From JANRJY01 sp033763735 (GTDB taxonomy: Bacteria; Bacteroidota; Bacteroidia; Cytophagales; UBA9547), in contig JANRJY010000024.1 in assembly GCA_033763735.1 (NCBI GenBank), positions 1-12,426 of the forward strand: a stretch of DNA of 12,426 bases, written 5' to 3'. The translations under genes and the position numbers were made by a program. Positions 1 to 6,461 of the stretch are shown here, piece by piece. The notes under the pieces were generated by a model. The model ran no database searches. It was not told the DNA's origin and was given only the letters and a program-made list of their open reading frames with translations. Each line of letters starts with the position of its first letter. Positions within the stretch are counted from its first letter, which is position 1.

Positions 1-480
1 CGAAATTACCAAATTTTCAACATAATTCACCTCAAACACACCATCTATACTTTCCAATTCAGTTTTTATTAGTTTCAGTGTATTTTTATCTGAAAAGTCA
101 TAATTTACTTTCACTACATATGCATCGTGCAATGGATTTTCTCCTAAAAATTTCAGAAAATCCTCTCCTGTTTCTTTTATAAACTTTTTGGCGGCTTCTT
201 CTTTTGAAATAAAGAAAATTTGCTTTTTGTCATTTTTAAGAGCAACATACTCTTTTCCATAAAATTTTTTGAGTACTTCATTACGTTCTGCAATCCCCAA
301 ATTTTGATCGAGGTATACATGCATTTCAATATTTTCTTTTAATATCGTAGAAATCTTGTTAGCATAAATTACAAGTAAGCCAAATATGCCTATCACCAAT
401 AATGCCATTGATATACTAAAAATCACAGAAAAAAAAGGATAACTTCCCAGCACTTTGCGTTTAACCCTGTGTTCAGCCAT
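1..480 (-). CDS. ftsX: Cell division protein FtsX, N-terminal part (cut by window edge)
   Basis: Reading leftward from the ATG at 480-478, an open frame of 160 codons runs to the window edge without a stop. The protein begins MAEHRVKRKVLGSYPFFSV, has one hydrophobic membrane segment at about residues 16-40, then a soluble region with HVYLDQN and a later DAYVVKVNYDFSD stretch. This is the layout of FtsX: a short cytoplasmic tail, a first membrane helix, then the large periplasmic domain. FtsX with the ATPase FtsE forms an ABC-transporter-like complex at the division site that activates peptidoglycan hydrolases. The remaining membrane helices lie outside the window. Only 44 bp separate it from the diverging anmK, so both promoters must sit in or near that gap. 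A weak TAnnTTTG-like match reads leftward at 503-511. The identification rests on overall layout and recognisable sequence; confidence is fairly high. Confidence 0.85.
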   Translation of the reverse strand, partial: MAEHRVKRKVLGSYPFFSVIFSISMALLVIGIFGLLVIYANKISTILKENIEMHVYLDQNLGIAERNEVLKKFYGKEYVALKNDKKQIFFISKEEAAKKFIKETGEDFLKFLGENPLHDAYVVKVNYDFSDKNTLKLIKTELESIDGVFEVNYVENLVIS

Positions 481-524
481 TTATGGAAATTAAAATTATT
501 TACAAAAACTATTGAGCGAATTTA

Positions 525-1619
525 ATGACAATCACACATAATAAAAATACTTTTTATGTAATAGGTCTTATGTCCGGCACATCCTTGGATGGTTTGGATA
601 TTGCTTATTGCAAATTTGAATTTAATGATGACCATATTATTTATGAAATAATTGAAGCAACAACTGTTGAATACCCGGAATTTTGGTTGGATAAATTTGC
701 ATCAGTAAGATCATTTTCGGGGCTTGAGCTAACTATTACCGATAGGCAATTAGGTGTTTGGATGGCTTTGCAGATTAACAATTTTATTCAAGCAAATAAT
801 ATTATCAAAATTGATTTTATTTCTTCACATGGTCACACGGTGTTTCATGTTCCTTCAGAATGGTATACTCTACAAATAGGAAACGGAGCGAGTATTGCAG
901 CTATTACACATTACCCTGTTGTTTGCGACTTCCGTTCATTAGATGTAGCATTGGGAGGCCAGGGAGCGCCTTTGGTGCCAATGGGCGACAAGATATTATT
1001 TAGTAAATATGATTTTTGTTTGAATTTGGGTGGAATTGCCAATATTTCGTATTCACAAAACGATACTTTAAAAGCTTTCGATATTTGTCCGGCCAATATG
1101 GCTCTTAATTATCTTGCTTCGCAATTGGGATTTGCATTTGACAATGCTGGTCAATTAGGAGCTAAAGGTAAAGTGAATGAAGCATTATTAAACCAACTTA
1201 ATGATATTGATTTTTACACACAAAAACCTCCAAAATCACTCGGAATTGAAGGTTTCAATGCCCATTTCAAACCAATTCTCGACCGTTCTTCCATTACCAT
1301 TTATGATAAGTTAGCTACGGTATGCGAACATATTGCAGTACAAATCAAGGTTGTAATTGATAATAACGATAAAAATTCAAGTCAAATGTTGGTAACAGGT
1401 GGTGGGGCATTCAATGTTCATTTGATTAACACGATGCAACATTTGCTCGGACCAAAATGTAAAATTATTATTCCTGACGAAAAAACGGTGAAGTTTAAAG
1501 AAGCACTTATATTTGCATTATTAGGTTTGTACCGCTGGCTTGGAAAAGAAAATTGCATTGCCAGCGTTACGGGAGCTTCAAAAAATAATATTGGTGGATG
1601 TATATATCTTAACAATTAG
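525..1619 (+). CDS. anmK: Anhydro-N-acetylmuramic acid kinase
   Basis: This 364-residue protein has the AnmK signature MSGTSLDGLD at residues 16-25 (the phosphate-binding loop of the ASKHA kinase fold). It also has HTVFH and QIGNGA further on, the CDFRSLD-VALGGQGAPLVP block near the middle, LNLGGIANIS, a FDNAGQ segment around D206 in the catalytic-aspartate region, and TGGGAFN at about 291-297. The family hydrolyses the 1,6-anhydro ring of anhydro-MurNAc and phosphorylates it to MurNAc-6-phosphate, recycling cell-wall fragments in the cytoplasm. Length is normal for the family. The ATG at 525 is the first start after the divergent ftsX and places the signature loop at the usual distance from the N-terminus. 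It is the first gene of a probable operon: mreC starts 5 nt after its stop, so wall recycling and wall-shape genes are likely co-transcribed. Confidence 0.95.
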   Translation: MTITHNKNTFYVIGLMSGTSLDGLDIAYCKFEFNDDHIIYEIIEATTVEYPEFWLDKFASVRSFSGLELTITDRQLGVWMALQINNFIQANNIIKIDFISSHGHTVFHVPSEWYTLQIGNGASIAAITHYPVVCDFRSLDVALGGQGAPLVPMGDKILFSKYDFCLNLGGIANISYSQNDTLKAFDICPANMALNYLASQLGFAFDNAGQLGAKGKVNEALLNQLNDIDFYTQKPPKSLGIEGFNAHFKPILDRSSITIYDKLATVCEHIAVQIKVVIDNNDKNSSQMLVTGGGAFNVHLINTMQHLLGPKCKIIIPDEKTVKFKEALIFALLGLYRWLGKENCIASVTGASKNNIGGCIYLNN

Positions 1620-1624
1620 TATCG

Positions 1625-2470
1625 GTGCTTAAAGTATTTGAGTTTTTATTAAAGCAGATTAATTTCATTATTTTTTTAGTGCTTGAAACTTTAGCAGGCA
1701 TCCTTATAATCACAAATAACCCTTATCAAGGTGCTGCTTTTTTTAATTCTTCAAATAGTGTTTCGGCTTCAATGGCCAATTTTTCGAGTTCGGTAAAAGA
1801 TTATATGAATTTGAAAGAAACCAATTCAATATTAGCTACTGAAAATGCGCGACTTCGGTATCAAATCAGTAAGTTAAAAATTAATTCCTTTGAAAATCAA
1901 CTCACAAATTCTGATACCAATATTGCAAATAAATACAAATTTGTAGCTGCCAAGGTAATAAATAACTCAACGGTATTTTTGCATAATTACCTAACAATCA
2001 ATAAAGGTCTGGCAGATAGTATTTCTCCTGGAATGGGTGTGATATGTTCCAATGGTATTGTAGGCAAAGTTAAATCTTGCTCCAAAGATTTTGCTACCAT
2101 TACGTCACTTTTGCACAAAGACATGATTATTTCATCAAAACTCAAACGTCAAAATGTGGTTGGTTCCACACGTTGGTCAGGAAATAATCCAAAATATGCC
2201 GATTTGATGTATGTTCCTAGGCATATCAAAGTTTTAAAAGGTGATACAGTTGTTACTTCTGAATTTAATTCCGTATTCCCGGAAGGAGAACCCGTTGGTA
2301 TCGTTTCAGAAGTTGAGATCAAAGGCGATGAAAGTTTTTACAAAATAAAAATTAAACTTGCCACCGATTTTTACTCACTGGATTACGTCTATGTAATTAA
2401 GAATAAATTCAGATTGGAACAAGATACACTTGAAGCAAGTATAATCAGCGATAGAAATGAACGTAAGTGA
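1625..2470 (+). CDS. mreC: Rod shape-determining protein MreC
   Basis: The 281-residue protein has a short cytoplasmic N-terminus, one membrane helix at about residues 11-30, a likely coiled coil at about 55-90 (rich in ENARLR/KLK-type heptads), then a beta-rich periplasmic domain. That domain carries GMGVICSNGIVGKV, a VVGSTRW-like block and LKGDTVVTSEF. These are MreC hallmarks; MreC links the MreB filament to periplasmic wall-synthesis enzymes in the elongasome. The start is a GTG at 1625, 5 nt after the anmK stop; it gives the expected N-terminus ahead of the membrane helix, and no in-frame ATG fits better. Its 3' end overlaps mreD by 14 nt, pointing to translational coupling. The last residues (after about 265) form a short charged tail. 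No mreB lies in the window; it may be elsewhere or upstream in another operon. Confidence 0.92.
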   Translation: MLKVFEFLLKQINFIIFLVLETLAGILIITNNPYQGAAFFNSSNSVSASMANFSSSVKDYMNLKETNSILATENARLRYQISKLKINSFENQLTNSDTNIANKYKFVAAKVINNSTVFLHNYLTINKGLADSISPGMGVICSNGIVGKVKSCSKDFATITSLLHKDMIISSKLKRQNVVGSTRWSGNNPKYADLMYVPRHIKVLKGDTVVTSEFNSVFPEGEPVGIVSEVEIKGDESFYKIKIKLATDFYSLDYVYVIKNKFRLEQDTLEASIISDRNERK

Positions 2471-2969
2471 TATAGTAAAACGGCTTTCAGTATTTTTTGT
2501 GTATGTAGTTTTGCATGTATTGTGGTTTAAGCACTTTGTGTTTTTGGATGTAGCTTTGTGTTTTGTCTATTTAGGTTTCCTATTAACACTGCCAATGGAT
2601 GTATCGTTACCGGTATTGTTGTTAGCTGGTTTTTTTACTGGATTCAGTGTGGACTTATTTTATGGAACCATGGGCGTACATACAGCTGCATCCGTAGCCA
2701 TCATGTATTTCCGTCCTGGAATTATTCGAATTCTTACACCATTGGGAGGATACAATCAAGTAGATGAGATTTCTATAAATGCACTTGGGCTTCCTTGGTT
2801 TATTTCATTTATTCTTGCAGCAAGTTTTATTCACACCTCATTGGTGTTGATGATTGAAACAGCCTCTTTTGCTTTTTTTTATTGGACTTTATTAAAAATT
2901 GTTGCTACAACACTGTTTACATCATTCATGTTGGTGTCTATCGAATATTTATTATTTTCCAAAGTATAA
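2457..2969 (+). CDS. mreD: Rod shape-determining protein MreD
   Basis: A 170-residue, strongly hydrophobic protein with about five or six membrane segments (roughly residues 8-25, 28-46, 50-66, 73-92, 112-132 and 140-165). The GFSVDLFYGTMGVHTAAS stretch, with D66, G73 and H75, fits the conserved D...G.H motif of MreD. MreD is an inner-membrane partner of MreC in the elongation machinery. Position right after mreC, with a 14-nt overlap, strongly supports the call, since MreD itself is poorly conserved in sequence. Its TAA stop shares one base with the ATG of the next gene (TAATG at 2967-2971), which implies coupled translation of that gene too. Confidence 0.92.
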   Translation: MNVSDIVKRLSVFFVYVVLHVLWFKHFVFLDVALCFVYLGFLLTLPMDVSLPVLLLAGFFTGFSVDLFYGTMGVHTAASVAIMYFRPGIIRILTPLGGYNQVDEISINALGLPWFISFILAASFIHTSLVLMIETASFAFFYWTLLKIVATTLFTSFMLVSIEYLLFSKV

Positions 2970-3652
2970 TGTCTATTTCAAAATCAATTTTCACATTCTT
3001 AATTTTATATTTCATAGTTTTTAATATTCATGCACAGATTAGCAAAAAAACAGAACCGATTAAAGGTATAATGCTTTCGTTGCCTCCCTCTTTTGTAACA
3101 ATGACCGATGATGAAATAGCAAGTAAATTTCCAACCTACAAAAAGCCACTTGCTATGTTTGTAAGTCAAGACAAAACCGCAGATTTTGGAATCAATGTAG
3201 CGGTGAATCGTTGGCAAAATAAAAATTTGATTGTACTGCGCGATATGTACAAGTCCACCATTTCGTCTATTTTTAGTGAAATCGATTATAAGATTGAAGG
3301 CGATATTGTGAAAATAAATAATAGGGAATTTATATTGTTTGAGTTCACTTCAAAATATACAGACGAAAACAACAAAAGTGAATCCACAATTGCCCTCAAA
3401 AACTATTCCTACATTGCATATACTTTGTACAATCAAAAAATATTAATATTCAATTTTACAAGTACGTACGGTGAAAGTGGTAAATGGGCTGCTGTGGCAA
3501 ACTCTCTAATTAAATCCATTGAGATAACAGACAAATTGGAATTGAAGGAATTTGAACCCTATCAGGTTAACAGACCTCAACCAAAAGGAACTGAAGGCGA
3601 TCCTCAAATGAAGATTATCAAGCAAATGAAGAAAAAACCTGGAGGGAATTAA
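2969..3652 (+). CDS. Secreted protein of unknown function, fourth gene of the mre operon
   Basis: The frame is open from 2882, but the best start is the ATG at 2969, which overlaps the mreD stop as TAATG. This gives 227 residues starting with a typical signal peptide: MSISKSIFTFLILYF, further hydrophobic residues, then a probable cleavage after HA (near residue 22). The earlier start at 2882 would bury that signal under 29 extra residues inside mreD. The mature part is about 200 residues of mixed alpha/beta character with a LSLPPSF...MTDDEIASKFPTYKKP block near the start, and ends in a basic, proline- and glycine-rich tail. I do not recognise the family; a PsbP/MOG1-like fold is a guess from the pattern only. 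The position suggests periplasmic or lipid-anchor-free secretion with a role near wall growth. A PBP2 gene often follows mreD in related genomes and is not seen here. Confidence 0.8.
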   Translation: MSISKSIFTFLILYFIVFNIHAQISKKTEPIKGIMLSLPPSFVTMTDDEIASKFPTYKKPLAMFVSQDKTADFGINVAVNRWQNKNLIVLRDMYKSTISSIFSEIDYKIEGDIVKINNREFILFEFTSKYTDENNKSESTIALKNYSYIAYTLYNQKILIFNFTSTYGESGKWAAVANSLIKSIEITDKLELKEFEPYQVNRPQPKGTEGDPQMKIIKQMKKKPGGN

Positions 3653-3669
3653 GAGGATGCTCGAAATTT

Positions 3670-3731
3670 GATTTACGATTTACGATTTACGATTTACGAT
3701 TTACGATTTACGATTTACGATTTACGATTTA
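3670..3731. repeat. GATTTAC heptanucleotide tandem repeat
   Basis: Eight perfect head-to-tail copies of the 7-bp unit GATTTAC fill 3670-3725, and a ninth, partial copy ends at 3731. The array lies 17 nt after the stop of the secreted protein gene and outside any coding frame. Such uninterrupted short-unit repeats can change copy number by replication slippage, so the count may differ between strains. Nothing shows that it controls a gene. Confidence 0.95.
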
Positions 3732-3813
3732 TAATTATAATAACATAATACGCACTGATTTTAGATATTTCATCAAAAAAATATTTATAATAAATGAAGA
3801 TTGCTTCACGATG

Positions 3814-3897
3814 TTCGTAATGACGAATACATGCTACGTCATTCCAAGTAACACGAAACAGTCTCTTAGCCTATGAAAAATTCGTGATTGAAATGAC
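3814..3897. repeat. Palindromic intergenic element
   Basis: Two nested inverted pairs span 3838-3897: GTCATT (3838-3843) pairs with AATGAC (3892-3897), and CACGAA (3852-3857) pairs with TTCGTG (3881-3886), leaving a 23-nt central loop. Just to the left is a small hairpin, TTCGT (3814-3818) with ACGAA (3823-3827), and AATGACG (3819-3825) can also pair with CGTCATT (3837-3843). The wording (GATTGCTTCACG...CGTAATGACG) resembles short palindromic repeats scattered between genes in many genomes. Together with the adjacent GATTTAC array it makes up most of the 266-bp gap before the deaminase gene. It could fold in RNA or be a REP/MITE-like repeat; one copy alone cannot decide. Confidence 0.5.
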
Positions 3898-3918
3898 TAT
3901 CAACTTTTATATTCCGCT

Positions 3919-4374
3919 TTGAACCATAGTGAAGAACATATACATGAAAAAATGATGAACCTGGCACTTAAGCAGGCAGCTTTGGCTGGTTCTGACAATG
4001 AAGTGCCTATTGGTGCCATTATCACTGATGAGTTTGGAAAAGTAATTGCCAAAGGTTACAATCAATGTGAGCGACTCAATGACCCTACTGCTCATGCCGA
4101 AATGCTTGCAATAACTGCTGCTTGTACTCATTTTGGATCCAAATACTTGCAAAAGTGCACCATTTATGTAACAGTCGAACCATGCCCTATGTGTGCTGGT
4201 GCAATTAAATGGGCACAAATTGCTACTATTGTTTACGGTACTGATGATCCAAAAGCCGGATATACTGCAATTGACAATGGCAAACTTTTCCCTTCCAAAA
4301 TCAAAATTGTAAAAGGAATATTACAAGAAAAATGTAGTGAATTAATGTTGGATTTTTTTAGGGGTTTGAGGTAA
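3919..4374 (+). CDS. tadA: tRNA-specific adenosine deaminase (TadA-like nucleoside deaminase)
   Basis: The protein is a zinc-dependent deaminase of the TadA/CDA fold. With the TTG at 3919 as residue 1, it has DPTAHAEM with zinc ligand H59 and proton-shuttling E61, and EPCPMCAGA with zinc ligands C89 and C92. EVPIGAI and the YGTDDPKAG segment further support TadA, which converts A34 to inosine in the tRNA-Arg(ACG) anticodon; a guanine deaminase-like role is less likely but not excluded. The 151-residue length is normal. The start is uncertain: TTG at 3919 gives MNHSEEHIHEKMMNLALKQA, while ATG at 3952 or 3955 would still keep the first helix. No clear ribosome-binding site separates the choices. 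It stands alone between a repeat-rich gap and a terminator 10-20 nt after its stop, so it is probably a single-gene transcript. Confidence 0.85.
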   Translation: MNHSEEHIHEKMMNLALKQAALAGSDNEVPIGAIITDEFGKVIAKGYNQCERLNDPTAHAEMLAITAACTHFGSKYLQKCTIYVTVEPCPMCAGAIKWAQIATIVYGTDDPKAGYTAIDNGKLFPSKIKIVKGILQEKCSELMLDFFRGLR

Positions 4375-4383
4375 AAACCATTC

Positions 4384-4420
4384 AAAAAAAAAGCCGAATC
4401 ATCCCTGATTCGGCTTTTTA
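4384..4420. terminator. Bidirectional intrinsic terminator between tadA and gapN
   Basis: A perfect 9-bp stem, GCCGAATCA (4393-4401) with TGATTCGGC (4406-4414), closes a TCCC loop. It is followed by TTTTT on the plus strand and preceded by a run of nine A residues, which reads as T on the minus strand. The A/T runs can extend the stem by up to five pairs. Placed between two convergent genes, it would stop transcripts from both sides. Confidence 0.92.
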
Positions 4421-4441
4421 ATAATACATTAAATTTATTTT

Positions 4442-6067
4442 CTACAAAATGTAAGTTGTTGACAAGAAATTGGATTTGTGATCGTACACAATTTGATTAA
4501 TCAACTTTTTGCTTGCATCGTTAGCTTTAGTGGCAACCATTGTTCTGATACTAAAAGCACGTAAAGCACTTGTTACCGATAAAGTATTTTCAGCAGAATC
4601 TTTTCGACCTGCAAAAGGGAATGTGTCTGGTCCACGTTGGCATTGGCAGTTGATATTTACCCTACAAACTTGATTTACTAATGGATCAATCAGTTTGGCT
4701 AATTGATCGGGGTTGGTGCCAAACAAGCTCACTTGTTGCCCATGATCGGACTGAATTAAATATTGAATTGGTTCTTCAATATCATCAAAAGGAACAATCG
4801 GAATCACAGGTCCAAATTGCTCTTCGCGGTATAATTTCATTTGGCTATTCACAGGATACAAAACCGCAGGATATACGAATGTGTGCGACATAGTACCACC
4901 ATTTTCATTCATAATTCGTGCACCATGTTTATGGGCATCATCTATACACTCCTGTAAATATGCAGGTTTGCCCGGTTCAGGAACAGGTGTCAAAAACACA
5001 TCTTTTTCCCAAGGCATACCAAACTTAAGTTTATTTACCTCTTCTGACAATCGTTGAACAAACTTATCGGCTATACTTCTGTGTACCCAATGGATTTTAA
5101 GAGCAGTACATCTCTGCCCGTTAAACGACAACGAACCCAATACACATTCTTTAACTGTGTTTTCAATATCTGCATCAGATAGAATAATAGCTGCATTTTT
5201 AGCGTCTAGTCCTAACACAGCTCTTAAGCGATTGCTTTTAGGATGCATTTTTTTCAACTGATCTGCAACTTTAGAAGAACCAATTAAGGTAAGCACATCT
5301 ATTTTGCCCGATTGCATCAAGCCGGGAATAATGGAATTGCCTCTTCCATAGATGGTATTAATTACACCTTTTGGGAAACAAGTTTGAAACGCTTCTAAAA
5401 GCGGTTTAAACAATAATGTACCGTGCTTGGGAGGTTTGAAAAGTATCGTATTTCCCATAATTACCGCAGGAATCAGGGTAGTGAATGTTTCATTCAAAGG
5501 ATAATTGAATGGTCCCATGCATAATACAACACCAAAAGGAGCCCTTCTTACTTGACCAATAATACCTTGTTCAATTGAAAACTTGGAAGAAGTTCTGTCC
5601 AAATCTTTAAGTGCATCTACCGTTGCATTGATATATTCAACAGTTCTGTCAAATTCTTTTGTAGAATCGGCAATTGACTTTCCTATTTCCCACATGATAA
5701 GGCTCACTACTTCCTTCTTCTTTTCTATCATTTTGAAAGTGAACTTTTCCATGCAAGCAATTCTATCTGCAACCGACATAGTAGGCCATTCTCCCCTACC
5801 GTTATTGTAAGCAGCAACAGCCGCATCCAACGATTTCATTGCTTCCGCTTCTGTACACAAAGGGTATGTACCTATTTCTTTGCGTACAATTCCATCTTTG
5901 GTTTTAATGCAAATTGGTGAAAGAACCGTATGCATAGGACCGTTCCAATTCAATAATTCGCCATTTGATAAATATTGGGTTTGTTTGATTTGGTTCGTTA
6001 AGCGAAATTCTTCAGGTATTGCGCTCTCTTCTATGAATATTGAATCTAATTTTTCAGTAAAGCTCAT
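4442..6067 (-). CDS. gapN: NADP-dependent glyceraldehyde-3-phosphate dehydrogenase-like aldehyde dehydrogenase
   Basis: This 541-residue protein is an aldehyde dehydrogenase. Visible motifs are CMGPFNYPLNE with oxyanion residue N188, GNTILFKPPKHG (cofactor-binding lysine region), LTLIGSSKVAD (Rossmann GS motif), NGQRCTALK with the catalytic cysteine C320, and EEQFGPVIPIVPF near the C-terminus. The GQRCTA wording and the MGPFNYP block point to the GapN branch, which oxidises glyceraldehyde-3-phosphate to 3-phosphoglycerate while making NADPH in the cytoplasm, bypassing an ATP-yielding glycolytic step. Substrate is inferred from family resemblance. Odd point: the usual ELGGK motif reads GLDAK (286-290), so the general-base glutamate position is G286, with an acidic D288 two residues later. 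The length is somewhat above the typical 475-500. ATG at 6067 is preceded by a good promoter; the gene seems to be transcribed alone. Confidence 0.85.
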   Translation of the reverse strand: MSFTEKLDSIFIEESAIPEEFRLTNQIKQTQYLSNGELLNWNGPMHTVLSPICIKTKDGIVRKEIGTYPLCTEAEAMKSLDAAVAAYNNGRGEWPTMSVADRIACMEKFTFKMIEKKKEVVSLIMWEIGKSIADSTKEFDRTVEYINATVDALKDLDRTSSKFSIEQGIIGQVRRAPFGVVLCMGPFNYPLNETFTTLIPAVIMGNTILFKPPKHGTLLFKPLLEAFQTCFPKGVINTIYGRGNSIIPGLMQSGKIDVLTLIGSSKVADQLKKMHPKSNRLRAVLGLDAKNAAIILSDADIENTVKECVLGSLSFNGQRCTALKIHWVHRSIADKFVQRLSEEVNKLKFGMPWEKDVFLTPVPEPGKPAYLQECIDDAHKHGARIMNENGGTMSHTFVYPAVLYPVNSQMKLYREEQFGPVIPIVPFDDIEEPIQYLIQSDHGQQVSLFGTNPDQLAKLIDPLVNQVCRVNINCQCQRGPDTFPFAGRKDSAENTLSVTSALRAFSIRTMVATKANDASKKLINQIVYDHKSNFLSTTYIL

Positions 6068-6095
6068 AAATTATATAAAAAGAAAATTTGGGAAG

Positions 6096-6128
6096 CAAAG
6101 ATATGAGATTCTCAAAAAACTAACCCAA
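6096..6128 (-). promoter_or_regulatory. Promoter of the gapN-like gene
   Basis: On the minus strand TATCTTTG (6103-6096) matches the Bacteroidota -7 consensus TAnnTTTG at every defined position. A TTG (6128-6126) lies 22 nt upstream, within the accepted range for the -33 element. Transcription would start near 6090, giving a leader of about 20 nt before the ATG at 6067. No Shine-Dalgarno sequence is seen, as is usual in this phylum. Confidence 0.6.
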
Positions 6129-6287
6129 TTGTTTGAAAATATCGAGGAATATTTTCTCTTGTTGGTTCCAATCCATTTTTTTAGCGAATTTTTTGGCTCT
6201 TTTTATCAAAATCAACTCATTTAAATCTAAAAATACTGAATAAGACTTGCTTATATTAACTATATTATTTTGCCATATTACTATTAA
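6120..6287 (-). pseudogene. Possible remnant or small ORF between the tracrRNA gene and gapN
   Basis: Reading leftward, the frame is open from 6287 (just after a TAA at 6290-6288) to a TAG at 6122-6120, 55 codons. There is no good start codon at its beginning; the only ATG is late and would leave about 20 residues. The second half reads as plausible protein: SYSVFLDLNELILIKRAKK, then FAKKMDWNQQEKIFLDIFKQ and a final LG, a charged amphipathic helix-like C-terminus. I do not recognise it. It may be the C-terminal stump of a gene lost when the neighbouring CRISPR locus arrived, or chance. The end of the frame overlaps the gapN -33 element. The rest of 6068-6325 shows no other gene. Confidence 0.25.
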
Positions 6288-6325
6288 TTAAAGAATTATT
6301 ATATTGCAATCTGTAAACTAAGGAC

Positions 6326-6353
6326 AAAAAAAAGCCCCTGGAGAACCGGGGGC
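6326..6353 (-). terminator. Intrinsic terminator of the tracrRNA
   Basis: On the minus strand GCCCC (6353-6349) pairs with GGGGC (6338-6334). After one C/A mismatch, GG pairs with CC around a TTCT loop, and eight T residues follow (6333-6326). This hairpin is the only GC-rich patch in the region and doubles as the 3' structural hairpin of the tracrRNA. Confidence 0.85.
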
Positions 6354-6380
6354 AGGCTTATCACCTTCAAAATAATTTTT

Positions 6381-6411
6381 ATTGTGCTAAGCTTACAAAT
6401 AAAGGTCTTAA
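6381..6411 (-). repeat. tracrRNA anti-repeat
   Basis: This is the only other visible place in the window that resembles the CRISPR repeat. Matching runs to the repeat in crRNA orientation are TTGTG (6382-6386), GCTTACAAA (6391-6399) and AAAGGTCTTAA (6401-6411). Differences fall at 6381, 6387, 6389, 6390 and 6400. It fixes the direction of both the tracrRNA and the crRNAs. Confidence 0.92.
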
Positions 6412-6424
6412 TTTTATTTCATTG

Positions 6425-6432
6425 CTAATATA
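6425..6432 (-). promoter_or_regulatory. Putative tracrRNA promoter (-7 element)
   Basis: TATATTAG on the minus strand differs from TAnnTTTG at one defined base and also resembles a sigma-70 -10 box. It lies about 13 nt upstream of the anti-repeat, placing the RNA start near 6419. No convincing -33 TTG is seen at the right distance, so this is tentative. Confidence 0.35.
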
Positions 6433-6436
6433 ATTG
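6429..6436 (+). promoter_or_regulatory. Putative cas9 operon promoter (-7 element)
   Basis: TATAATTG differs from TAnnTTTG at one defined base and ends 25 nt before the cas9 ATG. It overlaps the putative tracrRNA -7 element on the other strand by four bases. There is no clear -33 element, since that position falls inside the anti-repeat. The call is tentative. Confidence 0.3.
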
Positions 6437-6461
6437 AATATTTAATCAGTAAATAATTATT

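Larger units (their letters stand above)
6326..6419 (-). ncRNA. tracrRNA of the type II-C CRISPR system
   Basis: The plus strand at 6381-6411 matches the first 31 bases of the CRISPR repeat in crRNA orientation (repeat base n equals window base 6380+n) at 26 of 31 positions. A leftward transcript would therefore base-pair with every crRNA repeat. The duplex has a lower stem at repeat bases 1-6 (one G-U), an internal bulge at 7-10, and an upper stem at 11-31 broken only at base 20. This bulged two-part helix is what Cas9 guide RNAs show. After the anti-repeat comes an AU-rich linker with GAAGGTGATAAGCC (which may form a small hairpin), then a GC-rich terminator hairpin ending at 6326. The RNA is about 90-95 nt; the 5' end is estimated from a putative promoter at 6425-6432 and is approximate. 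It diverges from cas9 and would guide crRNA maturation with RNase III and Cas9 loading. Confidence 0.88.

Noticed and set aside
2882..2968. Longer N-terminus for the secreted protein
   Set aside because: It lies inside mreD and would place 29 residues ahead of a clear signal peptide; the ATG at 2969 coupled to the mreD stop fits better.
5880..6224. Plus-strand open frame of 114 codons running antisense through the start of the gapN-like gene
   Set aside because: It is mostly the shadow of the dehydrogenase gene and its promoter region and has no recognisable protein features.
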